Positions 1 to 8,226 of a DNA stretch of 64,000 nt are shown here, piece after piece; within the stretch, counting starts at the first letter, position 1, and each line of letters starts with the position of its first letter. The notes under the pieces are model-generated. The model had not been told where the DNA came from and searched no databases. It was given only the letters and a program-made list of their open reading frames with translations. Source of the stretch: JADKAV01 sp963769435 (GTDB lineage: Bacteria; Actinomycetota; Actinomycetes; S36-B12; UBA10799); assembly GCA_963769435.1 (NCBI GenBank), contig CAVYLN010000002.1, positions 1,426,001 through 1,490,000 of the forward strand. The letters are read 5' to 3'. The translations under genes and the position numbers were made by a program.

Positions 1-531
1 CGCCGCTTCTTGTACTTCCACACTCGCTGACCGCAGGATCCGGCCGTCGGCGGGGACGAGGTCACCGGCTTCCAGCGTGACGATGTCCCCGGGAACGACG
101 TCGGGGGCGTCGATCATCTGTAGGGAGCCGTCGCGCACCACCTTCGCCTGCGGTACCTGCAGGTTGGACAGCGCATCCACGCTGGCCCGGGCCTTGAGTT
201 CCTGGCGGGACCCGAGGACGACGTTGAGCACGATGAGCAGCGCCACGATGAGTCCGGTCGACACCTGCCCGATGACCAGGCTGACCACGACAACCCCGAC
301 CAGCATGAGGTTCATAGGTTCCCGCAGTTGGTTCAGCGCGACGAGCCATGCCGACGGTGGCTTCTCCGCCGTGATCGTGTTCTTCCCGTGCTTGGCAAGC
401 CTGGCTTGCGCCTCCTCGGACGTCAGGCCGTTGTCGGCGTCGCTGCCCTCGTCGGCGACGACGTCGTCGGCTGGCATCGAGAACCACGCCTTCGCGTCTT
501 CGGGACTCCCTGCGGTCGTGGCCGCTTCCAT
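1..531 (-). CDS. P-type cation-transporting ATPase, N-terminal part (runs off window)
   Basis: The 177 visible residues are the N-terminus of a P2-type (Ca/Mg/Na-like) ATPase, a membrane pump that drives cations across the membrane with ATP. A cation-ATPase N domain sits near residues 37-55 (GLTSEEAQARLAKHGKNTI), followed by a transmembrane hairpin (about 70-105) and the start of the actuator domain with PGDIVTLEAGDLVPADGRI (about 150-170). The phosphorylation site (DKTGT) would lie beyond base 1, so ion specificity cannot be judged. The start at 531 has a GGAGG Shine-Dalgarno 7-8 bases upstream. It follows the DUF2252 gene by about 70 bases and is probably the last gene of that run. Confidence 0.85.
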   Translation of the reverse strand, partial: MEAATTAGSPEDAKAWFSMPADDVVADEGSDADNGLTSEEAQARLAKHGKNTITAEKPPSAWLVALNQLREPMNLMLVGVVVVSLVIGQVSTGLIVALLIVLNVVLGSRQELKARASVDALSNLQVPQAKVVRDGSLQMIDAPDVVPGDIVTLEAGDLVPADGRILRSASVEVQEAA

Positions 532-602
532 GAGATCACCCTCCAGTAGAAGTCTTCAGGAACGACCCTTTCACGAACATCACCCTTGGCGGGTGGTGAA
601 CC

Positions 603-2048
603 TCAGAGTCCGGTCCGTGCCTCGATCCGGCCGTCCTTGACGGCCTGCTGCAGCGCGGCGTAGTCCTTCGAGTTCTGCTCGGAATAGGCGACTGCGAAGT
701 CGGCGATCGCCTCATCGAAGGCACTCCCGCCGCCCAGGTATGAAGCCAGGGCGATCCGGTCGCCTGACCTCGCGTGGGCCTTTGCCAGCGTCCAAGCGCA
801 CAATGCGTCCGTACATGTGCAGGCGCTGCGGGTCCATGTTGTCCACGTCGGCCGAACCCTTCCAGTCGCGCAGTTGCCGCACGTAGTAGTCGCGCGCAAC
901 ACCGTCGACGGGGCTGTTCACACGGTGCCAGCCCAAGAAGATGTCGCTGCTGGCCTGCATGAGCCTTTGGCCCGCGACGACGCGTTGGCCGGCGTTGGTG
1001 TACTCACTGCGCCCCACGTACGGCTCCAGCACGGATTCCTGGGCCTCTTTCGCCTGCAGGAACAGCGGGTCTCCGCTGTCGCGACCGGCCAACAGCATCA
1101 TCCAGGCGCGGGTTCCCACACTGCCGACGCCGACCACCTTCAGCGCCATGTCGAGATATTCGAACTGGGAGAGCAGATGGCGACGATCGGTCTGAAGGGT
1201 TCGGCGGTAGCCCCGAAGAACCGAGCGCATCTCGTTCTGCACGACATCGCCGGAACCCCCCACTTCTCTGCCAGGTCGTCGAGCGGCATGATCAGCGGCG
1301 GCGCACTGATGATCCGGCGGCGCCCATCAACGACTTCGGTGAACTTCTGCATCGCTTGCATGGAGTCCCTGGTCCGCGCCTTGTCCAGGTTCTTCTGAGC
1401 CTTTCGGGCCACTTTCGACGGGGCGGTCCTGCTCACCCGGACGAACTCCTCGGTGAGATCCATATGGGCGTACCAGACGTCCAGGTTGCGCATCTTCGCG
1501 AACCCGCGCATCGTCTCGCGGTAGGCCTTTGTTGCGGCCAGCAGAATTGCCTCGCCGTTCGCTCAGCAGTGTGTCCGTTGGCCACCCCGGCGATCTCCAG
1601 GCTGGTGACCAGCCGCTTGACATCCCATTCCCAGGGGCCGGGCGCGGTCTCATCGAAGTCGTTGATGTCGAAGACCAGCGACCGCTCCGGCGAACCGAAG
1701 GCCCCGAAGTTCGCCAGGTGGGCGTCTCCGCAGGCCTGCACACGCAGGCCGGAGTCGGGGGTCGCCGCCAGATCGGAGGCCATGATGGCCGCCGCACCAC
1801 GGTAGAAGGTGAATGGCGAGACGAGCATCCGGCCGTACCTGATGGGCACGAGTTCAGGTACCCGACTGGTGGCCTGTGCCTCCAGGAGTCGCCACCGGAT
1901 CGGGCCGGGTACTGGGCGGATCGAACATCGCCTGACTCGAACGGGGCACCTGGGACCGCGCCTCCTTGCCGACCGCACCGCGCTCTGCGGGGGAAAGGTG
2001 CAGCGCCTTCGCACTGCGCTTGAACCGGCGGGAGGCGGGTGTGTTCAT
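603..2048 (-). CDS. DUF2252 family protein, interrupted by about four frameshifts
   Basis: Five overlapping reading-frame pieces together give one DUF2252 protein of about 480 residues. The pieces carry family features in order: FYRGAAAIMASDLA, CGDAHLANFGAFGSPERS and DINDFDET in the N-terminal half (kinase-like fold), KVVGVGSVGTRAWMMLLAG in the middle, and LAKAHARSGD near the C-terminus. Frame changes are needed near 1880, 1540, 1260 and 780. The start ATG at 2048 overlaps the SulP stop (ATGA), indicating translational coupling. Cellular function is not established for the family. Either the gene is decaying or the consensus carries indels; the retained conserved motifs on both sides of every break favour the latter. 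Confidence 0.75.
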
Positions 2049-3787
2049 GAGGTTTCCTTAGGGGGTGTGGTGGTTGGGTTGGTGAGCGCGGCTTGCCACT
2101 GCTGGCCCGTTGCGGTGCGGCATGCCTGCACAGCAGAGGTCAAGGTGGGATAGAAGCGGTCGGCGGGGATCGCCGGCTCGAGACCGTAGGCGTCCAGTTT
2201 AGCCCGCACGGGGTCCTTCAACTCCGCGAAGACGAAGTGCCGGTCACAGCGATCCAGTTCCGCCACGAGGTCGTCGAGCATGTCACAGGCGGTGGTGTCG
2301 ACATCGGTGACGGGCTCGGCCGCGAGGATGATCCAGCCACCGTCAGGCAACCGGTCGGCCAATGACCTCACCACGTCCCGGAAGGTTCCTGCGTTGGCGA
2401 AGATCAGGGGTGCGTCGAAGCGCAGGATGACCGACCCAGAAAGGAACTCCGCCTCCGGATGCCTGGTCACGTCGTGCAATCCGGGCAGTCCGGGGACCCG
2501 TCCGAGATGTGCCTGGTAGGGCCTCCATACACGACGGAAGACGTTGGCCACGGAGAGCATCACCGCAAGCAGGATGCCCGGCAGGACACCTAACAAGGTG
2601 ACTCCGAGGAAGGCCGTAATGGACAGCACGAAGTCCGTACGGCGCTGCATCCACAGACGACGCGTGGCACCGATGTCCGCCAGTGAGATCGCCGCGGTGA
2701 TCACCACCGCGGCGAGAGTTGGTTGGGGCAGGGTCGCGAACAGCCCCGGGATGGCCAACAGCATCACAGCGATCACCCCGGCGCCCACCAGCCCTGTCAA
2801 CTGCGTCCTGCCGCCGGCCTGATCGGCCACAGCGGTTCGCGATCCACTGGTGCTGACAGGGAAACCCTGGAAGAACCCGGCGGCGATGTTCGCCGCGCCG
2901 ATACCGATCATCTCCTTGTCGCCGTCCACTTCCTCGCCTCTTCGCTCGGCGAAGGACGTCGCCGTCGAGATCGTGTCGGTCAAGGCCACCAGGGCAATTC
3001 CCAGCGCCCCGGCCACGAGGGGCAGGAGATCGGACCATTGCACGGTCGGCACCGTGAACCCGGGCAACCCCTGTGGAAGGACCCCGACGAGTTTGACCCC
3101 CCGCTCCTCGAGGTCGGCCAGAGTGGACACCGCCATCGCGAACACCACGGCGACCAGAACCGCGGGGAACTTGGGAATCCAACGCGCCACGACGAGGATC
3201 ACCACTATCGAAGCCACGCCGATTGCCGCGGCCGCCGCGACCACCTCACCGTCGGCTATACCCGTGACGAAGCCCGCGAGTTCGCCCAGGAAGCCGTCGG
3301 CATCCACCGAGAACCCCAGCAGTTTGGGTAGTTGTCCGACGATGATGGTCAGCGCGAGCCCGTTCATGTAGCCGAGAATGGTCGGCTTGGAGAGCAGGTC
3401 AGCGACGAATCCGAGGCGGCCAGCCCCAGCGGCCACCATGATCGCACCGGTGAAGATCGCGAGCAGTGAGGCTAGAGCCACCGCCTTCGCCGGGTCCCCG
3501 TCCGCGCCGATCAGCGGCAGAATGGTCGCGGCGATCATGGGTCCCAGCGACGAGTCCGGGCCGAGGACCAACACCTTGGAGGGACCGAAGATCGCGTACC
3601 CGATCAGGCACAGGATCGAGGTGTACAGGCCCGTGACTGCAGGCAGGCCGGCCAACTCGGCATAGGCCATCCCCTGCGGGACCAGGAGGGCTGATAGGAC
3701 CAGGCCGGTCATCACGTCCTTGGGCAACCACCTGCGTTCGTACGACCGGGCCGCGGCCACCCCCGGCAGCCACTGGGTCACACTCAT
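2045..3787 (-). CDS. SulP family anion transporter with STAS domain
   Basis: A 580-residue inner-membrane secondary transporter of the SulP/SLC26 family (sulfate, bicarbonate or other anions). The family signature around residues 28-60 (LVPQGMAYAELAGLPAVTG) opens a core of roughly 10-12 membrane segments. A cytoplasmic STAS domain occupies about residues 440-560 and contains the conserved DVDTTACDML loop. Length is normal for the family. Its start overlaps the lipid-kinase stop and its stop overlaps the DUF2252 start, each by 4 bases, so the three are probably translated together. The substrate cannot be read from sequence; sulfate-activation genes lie 28 kb away and are not linked. Confidence 0.92.
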   Translation of the reverse strand: MSVTQWLPGVAAARSYERRWLPKDVMTGLVLSALLVPQGMAYAELAGLPAVTGLYTSILCLIGYAIFGPSKVLVLGPDSSLGPMIAATILPLIGADGDPAKAVALASLLAIFTGAIMVAAGAGRLGFVADLLSKPTILGYMNGLALTIIVGQLPKLLGFSVDADGFLGELAGFVTGIADGEVVAAAAAIGVASIVVILVVARWIPKFPAVLVAVVFAMAVSTLADLEERGVKLVGVLPQGLPGFTVPTVQWSDLLPLVAGALGIALVALTDTISTATSFAERRGEEVDGDKEMIGIGAANIAAGFFQGFPVSTSGSRTAVADQAGGRTQLTGLVGAGVIAVMLLAIPGLFATLPQPTLAAVVITAAISLADIGATRRLWMQRRTDFVLSITAFLGVTLLGVLPGILLAVMLSVANVFRRVWRPYQAHLGRVPGLPGLHDVTRHPEAEFLSGSVILRFDAPLIFANAGTFRDVVRSLADRLPDGGWIILAAEPVTDVDTTACDMLDDLVAELDRCDRHFVFAELKDPVRAKLDAYGLEPAIPADRFYPTLTSAVQACRTATGQQWQAALTNPTTTPPKETS

Positions 3788-5166
3788 CGAGTGGCGACCG
3801 TCTGTTCGGGCGCTCGCCCGCGCGCGACATTCATCAGCGACCCAACACTCACGTCACGTGCCCGACGCTTCTCAGCGACCAGAACATCCTCCTCCGGCAC
3901 CAGCAGTCGCAAGCCGCCCGGATGGGTCTGGAAACGCAGCGGCGTGGGAAGGTCCAGCGCCTCCCCATCGACGCCCGCGAGGGCGTGGCCCGACTTCGAC
4001 CTGACCTCGAAATGTGTGGCTTCGAACGCGAAGAGGTTGGGATCGCGTCTGCCCAGGCCGATCATTCCGCGCGCCACCAACTTCGCCGCTTCGGTACCGG
4101 ATGCCGCGTTCACCGCGAAGACGCCGAGTTGGCCGCTGTCCATGGAACGACGCTGAGAGACATCCAGCGACGGCCCGAGCACGTACGGGTTGTTGGACAC
4201 CATGATGAGAAATGCGCCCTCGACCTGCGAACCATCCGGGGCCGTGAACTGCAGGTCGAAGGGTTCGGCCTGGCGTCCGAGTAGTTCCGGGAGTTTCTCC
4301 TTGGTGGTTTCGGTCTTCGCGTCGCGGTACTCGTCCTCCTGGACGATGGTGGCGTAGACACCCAGCGAGACGTTGTTCACGAACAACCGATCGCCGACGG
4401 TCGCATAGTCGACGTGACGTTCGACCCCATCGCGCAGGGCGATCATGCCCTTGCGGGGGTCTTCTCGATCGAGGCCGAGGTCGAGGGCGAAGTGGTTGCG
4501 GGTGCCGGCACTGATGCACACGAAAGGCACCTCGCGCTCGATGGCGATGGACGCGACAAGGGCCTGGGATCCGTCACCCCCGGCCATCCCGATGCAGTCG
4601 GCACCACGGTCGATGGCGTCGCGTGCCAGCTGAGCGAGGTCCAAACCCTTCTCGAGGAGCACGACCTCGACGCCCATCTCCTCGGCCATCGCGATCAAAC
4701 CGAACTTCTCGACCTTGCCCCCACCCGATTTGGGGTTGCAGATCAATACCGGGTGCTTCGGCTTCACGTGCCCCGAGCGCATCCGGTCGATCTCGTGCAG
4801 GTCACGAACAAGTGCGGCACGGGCGAGCCCGACCGCGACCGACACGAGCACCACCACCGCGAGCAGCCGCCACAGCCCCCCGTCGTTGTCGGAGTATGCC
4901 TGTAGCACCGACCACACAATGACCAGGACGCCGAGAACCGCGCCGAGGACGCCGACCATTCGCCGTGGGTTCTGCTCGGTCGCCAGCCACCAACCGCCCG
5001 CCCCGATCAACGCCAGACCGATGAGCCCGCCGATCAGCAGACCCGGCTCCCGCAGCAGGAAGATGACGACAAGGAGCACGGCGGTCGTGAAGGCCAGCAT
5101 GGCGCCGATGGCTGCCACTCGTCGCCGGGACGACGGCAGCACTGGGCCTGGGACTTTGGTGGGCAT
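3784..5166 (-). CDS. Diacylglycerol kinase-family lipid kinase with N-terminal membrane domain
   Basis: A 460-residue protein. The N-terminal 115 residues hold about four membrane segments. From about residue 125 there is a DAGK/sphingosine-kinase-type catalytic domain: ICNPKSGGGKVEKF (nucleotide-binding loop), AGGDGSQALVASIA (GGDG motif) and CISAGTRNHFALDLGLDRED, with the C-terminal YegS-like beta-domain after it. It should phosphorylate a lipid at the membrane; the acceptor is unknown. The start at 5166 is preferred over an in-frame ATG at 5208 because GGAG lies about 6 bases upstream of 5166. It is the first gene of the coupled run with SulP and DUF2252. Confidence 0.88.
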   Translation of the reverse strand: MPTKVPGPVLPSSRRRVAAIGAMLAFTTAVLLVVIFLLREPGLLIGGLIGLALIGAGGWWLATEQNPRRMVGVLGAVLGVLVIVWSVLQAYSDNDGGLWRLLAVVVLVSVAVGLARAALVRDLHEIDRMRSGHVKPKHPVLICNPKSGGGKVEKFGLIAMAEEMGVEVVLLEKGLDLAQLARDAIDRGADCIGMAGGDGSQALVASIAIEREVPFVCISAGTRNHFALDLGLDREDPRKGMIALRDGVERHVDYATVGDRLFVNNVSLGVYATIVQEDEYRDAKTETTKEKLPELLGRQAEPFDLQFTAPDGSQVEGAFLIMVSNNPYVLGPSLDVSQRRSMDSGQLGVFAVNAASGTEAAKLVARGMIGLGRRDPNLFAFEATHFEVRSKSGHALAGVDGEALDLPTPLRFQTHPGGLRLLVPEEDVLVAEKRRARDVSVGSLMNVARGRAPEQTVATR

Positions 5167-5256
5167 GGCGATCTCCTCGTCAACACGGACGACGCCAGTG
5201 TGCGCCACCTGGGTCCGGCGATCCTCACCCGCTGCGGGTCATTTCGTCGTGCAACT

Positions 5257-5601
5257 TCAGCCGTCGATGCGCTTGAAGCTCGTGGTCGCTGTGCCGTCGT
5301 CGTTGTCGATGGTGACCCTCATCAGATCTTCGTCGACCATGCTGAAGGTCCACCCTTGATCGGCCGTGTACTCGGTGTCGCTGACCTTGGTGGCCGACTT
5401 CTCGATGTCCACATCCCCGCCCACGAGCTTCACCGGGTACTTCCCGTCGGCGGGTGCGTCGATGGTCAGGGCGATCTGCTGGCCGCCGGTCGACTCCCAC
5501 CGCCCGACGAACGGATCCTCGCGAGCCACCGGACCAGAACTGCAGGCTGCCAGAAGGAAAGCGATCACGGACGCCATCAGAATCAACGCGAACTTCCTCA
5601 T
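5257..5601 (-). CDS. Small secreted lipoprotein (unknown function)
   Basis: A 114-residue predicted lipoprotein: MRKFALILMASVIAFLLAAC is a signal peptide ending in a lipobox (LLAAC) with the cysteine at residue 20. The mature part contains DPFVGRW, DAPADGKYPVKL and ends TTSFKRIDG; I do not recognise a named family, though the pattern resembles small lipocalin-like or META-like domains. Start 5601 has GGAG just upstream. It is divergent from the lysine-rich secreted protein at 5693, and a decayed second copy lies at 6269-6500, so the pair was duplicated together. Confidence 0.7.
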   Translation of the reverse strand: MRKFALILMASVIAFLLAACSSGPVAREDPFVGRWESTGGQQIALTIDAPADGKYPVKLVGGDVDIEKSATKVSDTEYTADQGWTFSMVDEDLMRVTIDNDDGTATTSFKRIDG

Positions 5602-5639
5602 TAACTCCACCCCCACTGCTCGAGTTGCGCTATCAGCCT

Positions 5640-5692
5640 ACTCTCGTGCCTGACTCTGGACTTGCGAGAGTTCCTGCCCGTAGGTTTGGCGG
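5640..5692 (+). promoter_or_regulatory. Conserved upstream block of the lysine-rich gene, copy 1
   Basis: A 21-base block at 5640-5660, ending in GACTCTGGA, matches 18 of 21 bases at 6528-6548 upstream of the paralogue. In both cases the block ends exactly 33 bases before the start codon, and CCCGTAGG precedes each start by a similar distance (CGTAGGTTTG here, CGTAGGGTTG there). The constant spacing suggests a retained promoter or operator, possibly for a transcript with a very short leader. An additional CTCTCG/CGAGAG inverted repeat (5641-5646, 5665-5670) is present only in this copy. Confidence 0.45.
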
Positions 5693-6250
5693 ATGAACGT
5701 GCGCCCGATCGTCATCGCCCCTGCCGCCCTAGGTTTGTTGCTCGCGACCCCCGCAGCCGTGCACGCCGACTCGGAACTGGCATCCAGCAGTTGCTCCACA
5801 TTCCAGAAGAAGGCCAAGAAAGCCAAGAAGTCGGGCAAGACCAAGAAGGCCAAGAGACTGAAGAAGAGTTACAGGACCTGCAAGAAGACCGTCAAGCGGG
5901 AAAAGGCTGTGACCAGTCAGATCTCCGGGTACACGTTCACCGGCACCCGTGGCGATGGCCGGCGGATGAATCTCACGTTCTGCCCTGATGGCAAGTGGAT
6001 CAGCTACGACACCGACATCCGCTTCGCCAACCGAGGAGACGCGTGGTACGTGCGAAACCTCGCCTACAGCACCGCTACGAAGTGGGTGACCCAGGTCGCG
6101 GAGAACAAGGATCGCAACAAGGGCGGCTTCGGCATCGGCCTGGCCCGTGACGGTGATTCCTTCCAGGTCGGCATCGACTCTTTCGACACCGTCACCGACC
6201 TGGGTCCGGCCACCCGGACCTCCGGCGCGCAGATGTGCGCGACGCTCTGA
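5693..6250 (+). CDS. Lysine-rich secreted protein, copy 1
   Basis: A 185-residue secreted protein with a signal peptide (about residues 1-25, ending AAVHADS). A short lysine/alanine-rich segment of KKAK repeats (about 38-60) precedes a compact C-terminal domain from about residue 75 with GYTFTGTRGDG, FCPDGKW, VAENKDRNKGG and VGIDSFDTVTDLG. Four cysteines at equivalent places in both paralogues could form disulfides. No known family is recognised. The basic segment could bind anionic surface polymers or nucleic acids, which is inference. The paralogue at 6581-7144 shares the whole architecture. Confidence 0.75.
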   Translation: MNVRPIVIAPAALGLLLATPAAVHADSELASSSCSTFQKKAKKAKKSGKTKKAKRLKKSYRTCKKTVKREKAVTSQISGYTFTGTRGDGRRMNLTFCPDGKWISYDTDIRFANRGDAWYVRNLAYSTATKWVTQVAENKDRNKGGFGIGLARDGDSFQVGIDSFDTVTDLGPATRTSGAQMCATL

Positions 6251-6268
6251 GACCGACTGCAGGTCCGT

Positions 6269-6500
6269 TCAGCCGCAGATGCGCCCTGAACGAGGTGGTC
6301 CCGGAATCTCCGCTTGTGCCACGGACTGGGTATTCGCCATCGGTGGGGTCCTCAACCTTCAGGGAGATCCTCGAGCCCCCTGTGGATCCCATTGACCGAC
6401 AAATGGGTTGCTCTGGGACGTCGAACCGGAACCACACGCGGTGAGAAGCAGGGCAGCAGCAGCCGCAATCAGAAGTGCTGCGAGCCTTCTATTGATTCGC
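6269..6500 (-). pseudogene. Decayed second copy of the small lipoprotein
   Basis: Reverse-strand remnant of the lipoprotein at 5257-5601. A hydrophobic signal segment and lipobox (LLLTAC, cysteine codon at 6434-6436) are followed by NPFVGQW. After a one-base frame change near 6390 come TGGSRISLKVEDPTDGEYPV and GTTSF, and after another come R-I-C-G and a stop at 6269. These match DPFVGRW, DAPADGKYPV and TTSFKRIDG of the intact copy. About 35 codons are missing from the middle and no ATG, GTG or TTG start is visible. The internal deletion shows real decay and not only sequencing error. Confidence 0.7.
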
Positions 6501-6527
6501 CCACGAGTTGAGTTGTACCTTCAGGCT

Positions 6528-6580
6528 AGTCTCGCGCCAGACTCTGGATCCGTGGACCGCCCACCCCGTAGGGTTGCCTG
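6528..6580 (+). promoter_or_regulatory. Conserved upstream block of the lysine-rich gene, copy 2
   Basis: Counterpart of 5640-5692. The block 6528-6548 ends in GACTCTGGA and is followed after the same 33-base distance by the GTG start of the second lysine-rich gene, with CCCGTAGG in between. Confidence 0.4.
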
Positions 6581-7144
6581 GTGAAGCTTCGACTCATCGT
6601 CATCGCCCCTGCCGCCCTCGGCCTTCTGATGGCGACGGCTCCCGCCACCGTCCACGCCGACTCGCAACTAGCATCCAGCAGTTGTTCGAAGTTCCAGAAG
6701 AAGGCGAAAAAGGCCAAGAAGGCTGGCAAGGCCAAAAAGGCCAAGCGGCTAAAGAAGTCGTACAAGGTCTGCAAGAAGACCATCAAGCGGGAAGCCACGG
6801 TGACCAGCCAGATCTCCGGTTACACCTTCACCGGCACCCGCGGTGACGGCGAGGCGAAGACGGTCACGTTCTGCCCTGACGGCGCATGGTCCAGTCGGAC
6901 GGGGTCCGGAGTCGTCGCCGTGTCGTCCGGCACCACCTGGTTCGTGCGGAACCTCAACTACAGCAGCAGTTCGAAGTGGGTCACTCAGGTAGGCGAGAAC
7001 AAGGACCGCGACAAGGGGGGATGGGGTGTCGGCCTTGCCCGCGACGGTGATGCCTTCCAGATCGGAATCGACTCGTTCGACACCGTGACCTCGTTGGGAC
7101 CAGTAGTCCGCACTTCGGGCGCCGAGGTCTGCTCCACGCTGTAA
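6581..7144 (+). CDS. Lysine-rich secreted protein, copy 2
   Basis: A 187-residue paralogue of the protein at 5693-6250, starting at GTG. The signal peptide (ending TVHADS), the KKAK-rich stretch (about residues 38-62) and the C-terminal domain (GYTFTGTRGDG, FCPDGAW, VGENKDRDKGG, IGIDSFDTVTSLG) are all retained, and the reading frame is intact. Divergence is concentrated in the middle, around residues 100-120. Both copies staying open while the adjacent lipoprotein copy decayed suggests that the lysine-rich protein is the selected part of the duplicated unit. Confidence 0.75.
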   Translation: MKLRLIVIAPAALGLLMATAPATVHADSQLASSSCSKFQKKAKKAKKAGKAKKAKRLKKSYKVCKKTIKREATVTSQISGYTFTGTRGDGEAKTVTFCPDGAWSSRTGSGVVAVSSGTTWFVRNLNYSSSSKWVTQVGENKDRDKGGWGVGLARDGDAFQIGIDSFDTVTSLGPVVRTSGAEVCSTL

Positions 7145-7290
7145 TCGGTGTCTCATCCTGCTCAGTCTGCTGATTCGCGTTGCCCGCGCCGTAGAGCCCC
7201 GCAGGTATGCCGACGTCGTGAGGCGCAGGGACATGCTGAAGGTCCGTCCGGTGCTCGATCACCCATAGTGAATCCGGCATTCTGTCGGGT

Positions 7291-8060
7291 ATGAGAATCG
7301 CTGTCCTGGGTGCCACTGGCGTCAGCGGCCGTTTCGTCGTGACGGAGGCGGCACAGCGAGGCCACGATGTGGTGGCAATTGCCCGCAACGCACCCGCGAA
7401 CCCGCCAATCGGCGTCCGCGTAGCTTTGGCTGATCTTCAAACAGGTCAGGGGCTAGCCGATGCACTGGCTGACGTGGACGCCATCATCGACTGCTCGAAC
7501 ATCACCACGAACAGCGGGTCGAAAGCCACCCGCTTCTTCACCCAGGCACATCAGCACGTCCTGCAAGCACGCGGACTGACAACGCCAGCGCACTTGGTAC
7601 TTCTTTCGATCGTCGGCGCGCAGTCCGTCCCCATGCCCTACTACCGGGCGAAGGCCACCCAGGAACAACTCTGGTCGGGAGAGCCGAACGTCAGCCTGGT
7701 GCGATCCACTCAGTTCCACCAATTCGCCGGCCAGATGCTGCAACGAATGGGAGTAGGCCCCGCCGCGGTGATCCCCCGAAGATGCGGGTGCAGCCTATCG
7801 CCGCCGAATCCGCGGCAAGCGTCCTGGTATCGGTGGCTGAGGCCGGCCCCTCCGCCGCCCAGGAGATTGCCGGGCCCCGGGAGGAGAACCTCGTCAACAT
7901 GGCCCGCAAGATCATCACCAGCGGCCACTCAAACCGGCGATTCGTGACGCCGGTGCCCATCCCCGGTGCCGCCGGTCGTGCAATCCGAGCTGGCGCGCTC
8001 CTTAGCTCTGGAGCGGCCATCCACGGGCCGAGTTTTCATGACTGGCTCGACCGCGACTGA
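7291..8060 (+). CDS. NAD(P)-binding NmrA/SDR-like oxidoreductase, one frameshift
   Basis: An atypical short-chain dehydrogenase of about 256 residues. The Rossmann motif GATGVSGRFV lies at residues 7-16; SIVGAQ and YYRAKATQEQL (YxxxK-like) lie near 105-125. The frame changes near 7770-7782 at a run of five C; restoring one C gives continuous IPPKMRVQPI, and the second frame continues to the stop at 8060 with NMARKIITSG. Such proteins reduce small ketones or quinones or sense NADP; the substrate is unknown. A leaderless start is possible because no clear Shine-Dalgarno is visible. Confidence 0.75.
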
Positions 8061-8179
8061 CCGTTCAGGCATTGCATCGCCCGGACACCCACCTTTCGCC
8101 GCGGCGCAGGCTCCGACTGCCACAGTGCCTACTGGTGAAAAAACGACCACCCACTGGTTGGATCGTCACCAAAAGGCCA

Positions 8180-8194
8180 GCCGGACAATCCGGC
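8180..8194. terminator. Short GC-rich hairpin between convergent genes
   Basis: GCCGGA-CAA-TCCGGC forms a perfect 6-bp stem with a 3-base loop in the space between the convergent oxidoreductase and aldehyde dehydrogenase. No U-tract follows, so this is only a candidate terminator. Confidence 0.3.
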
Positions 8195-8226
8195 GCCGCG
8201 CCGGGTCCGGCCGACCTCAGGACCGA

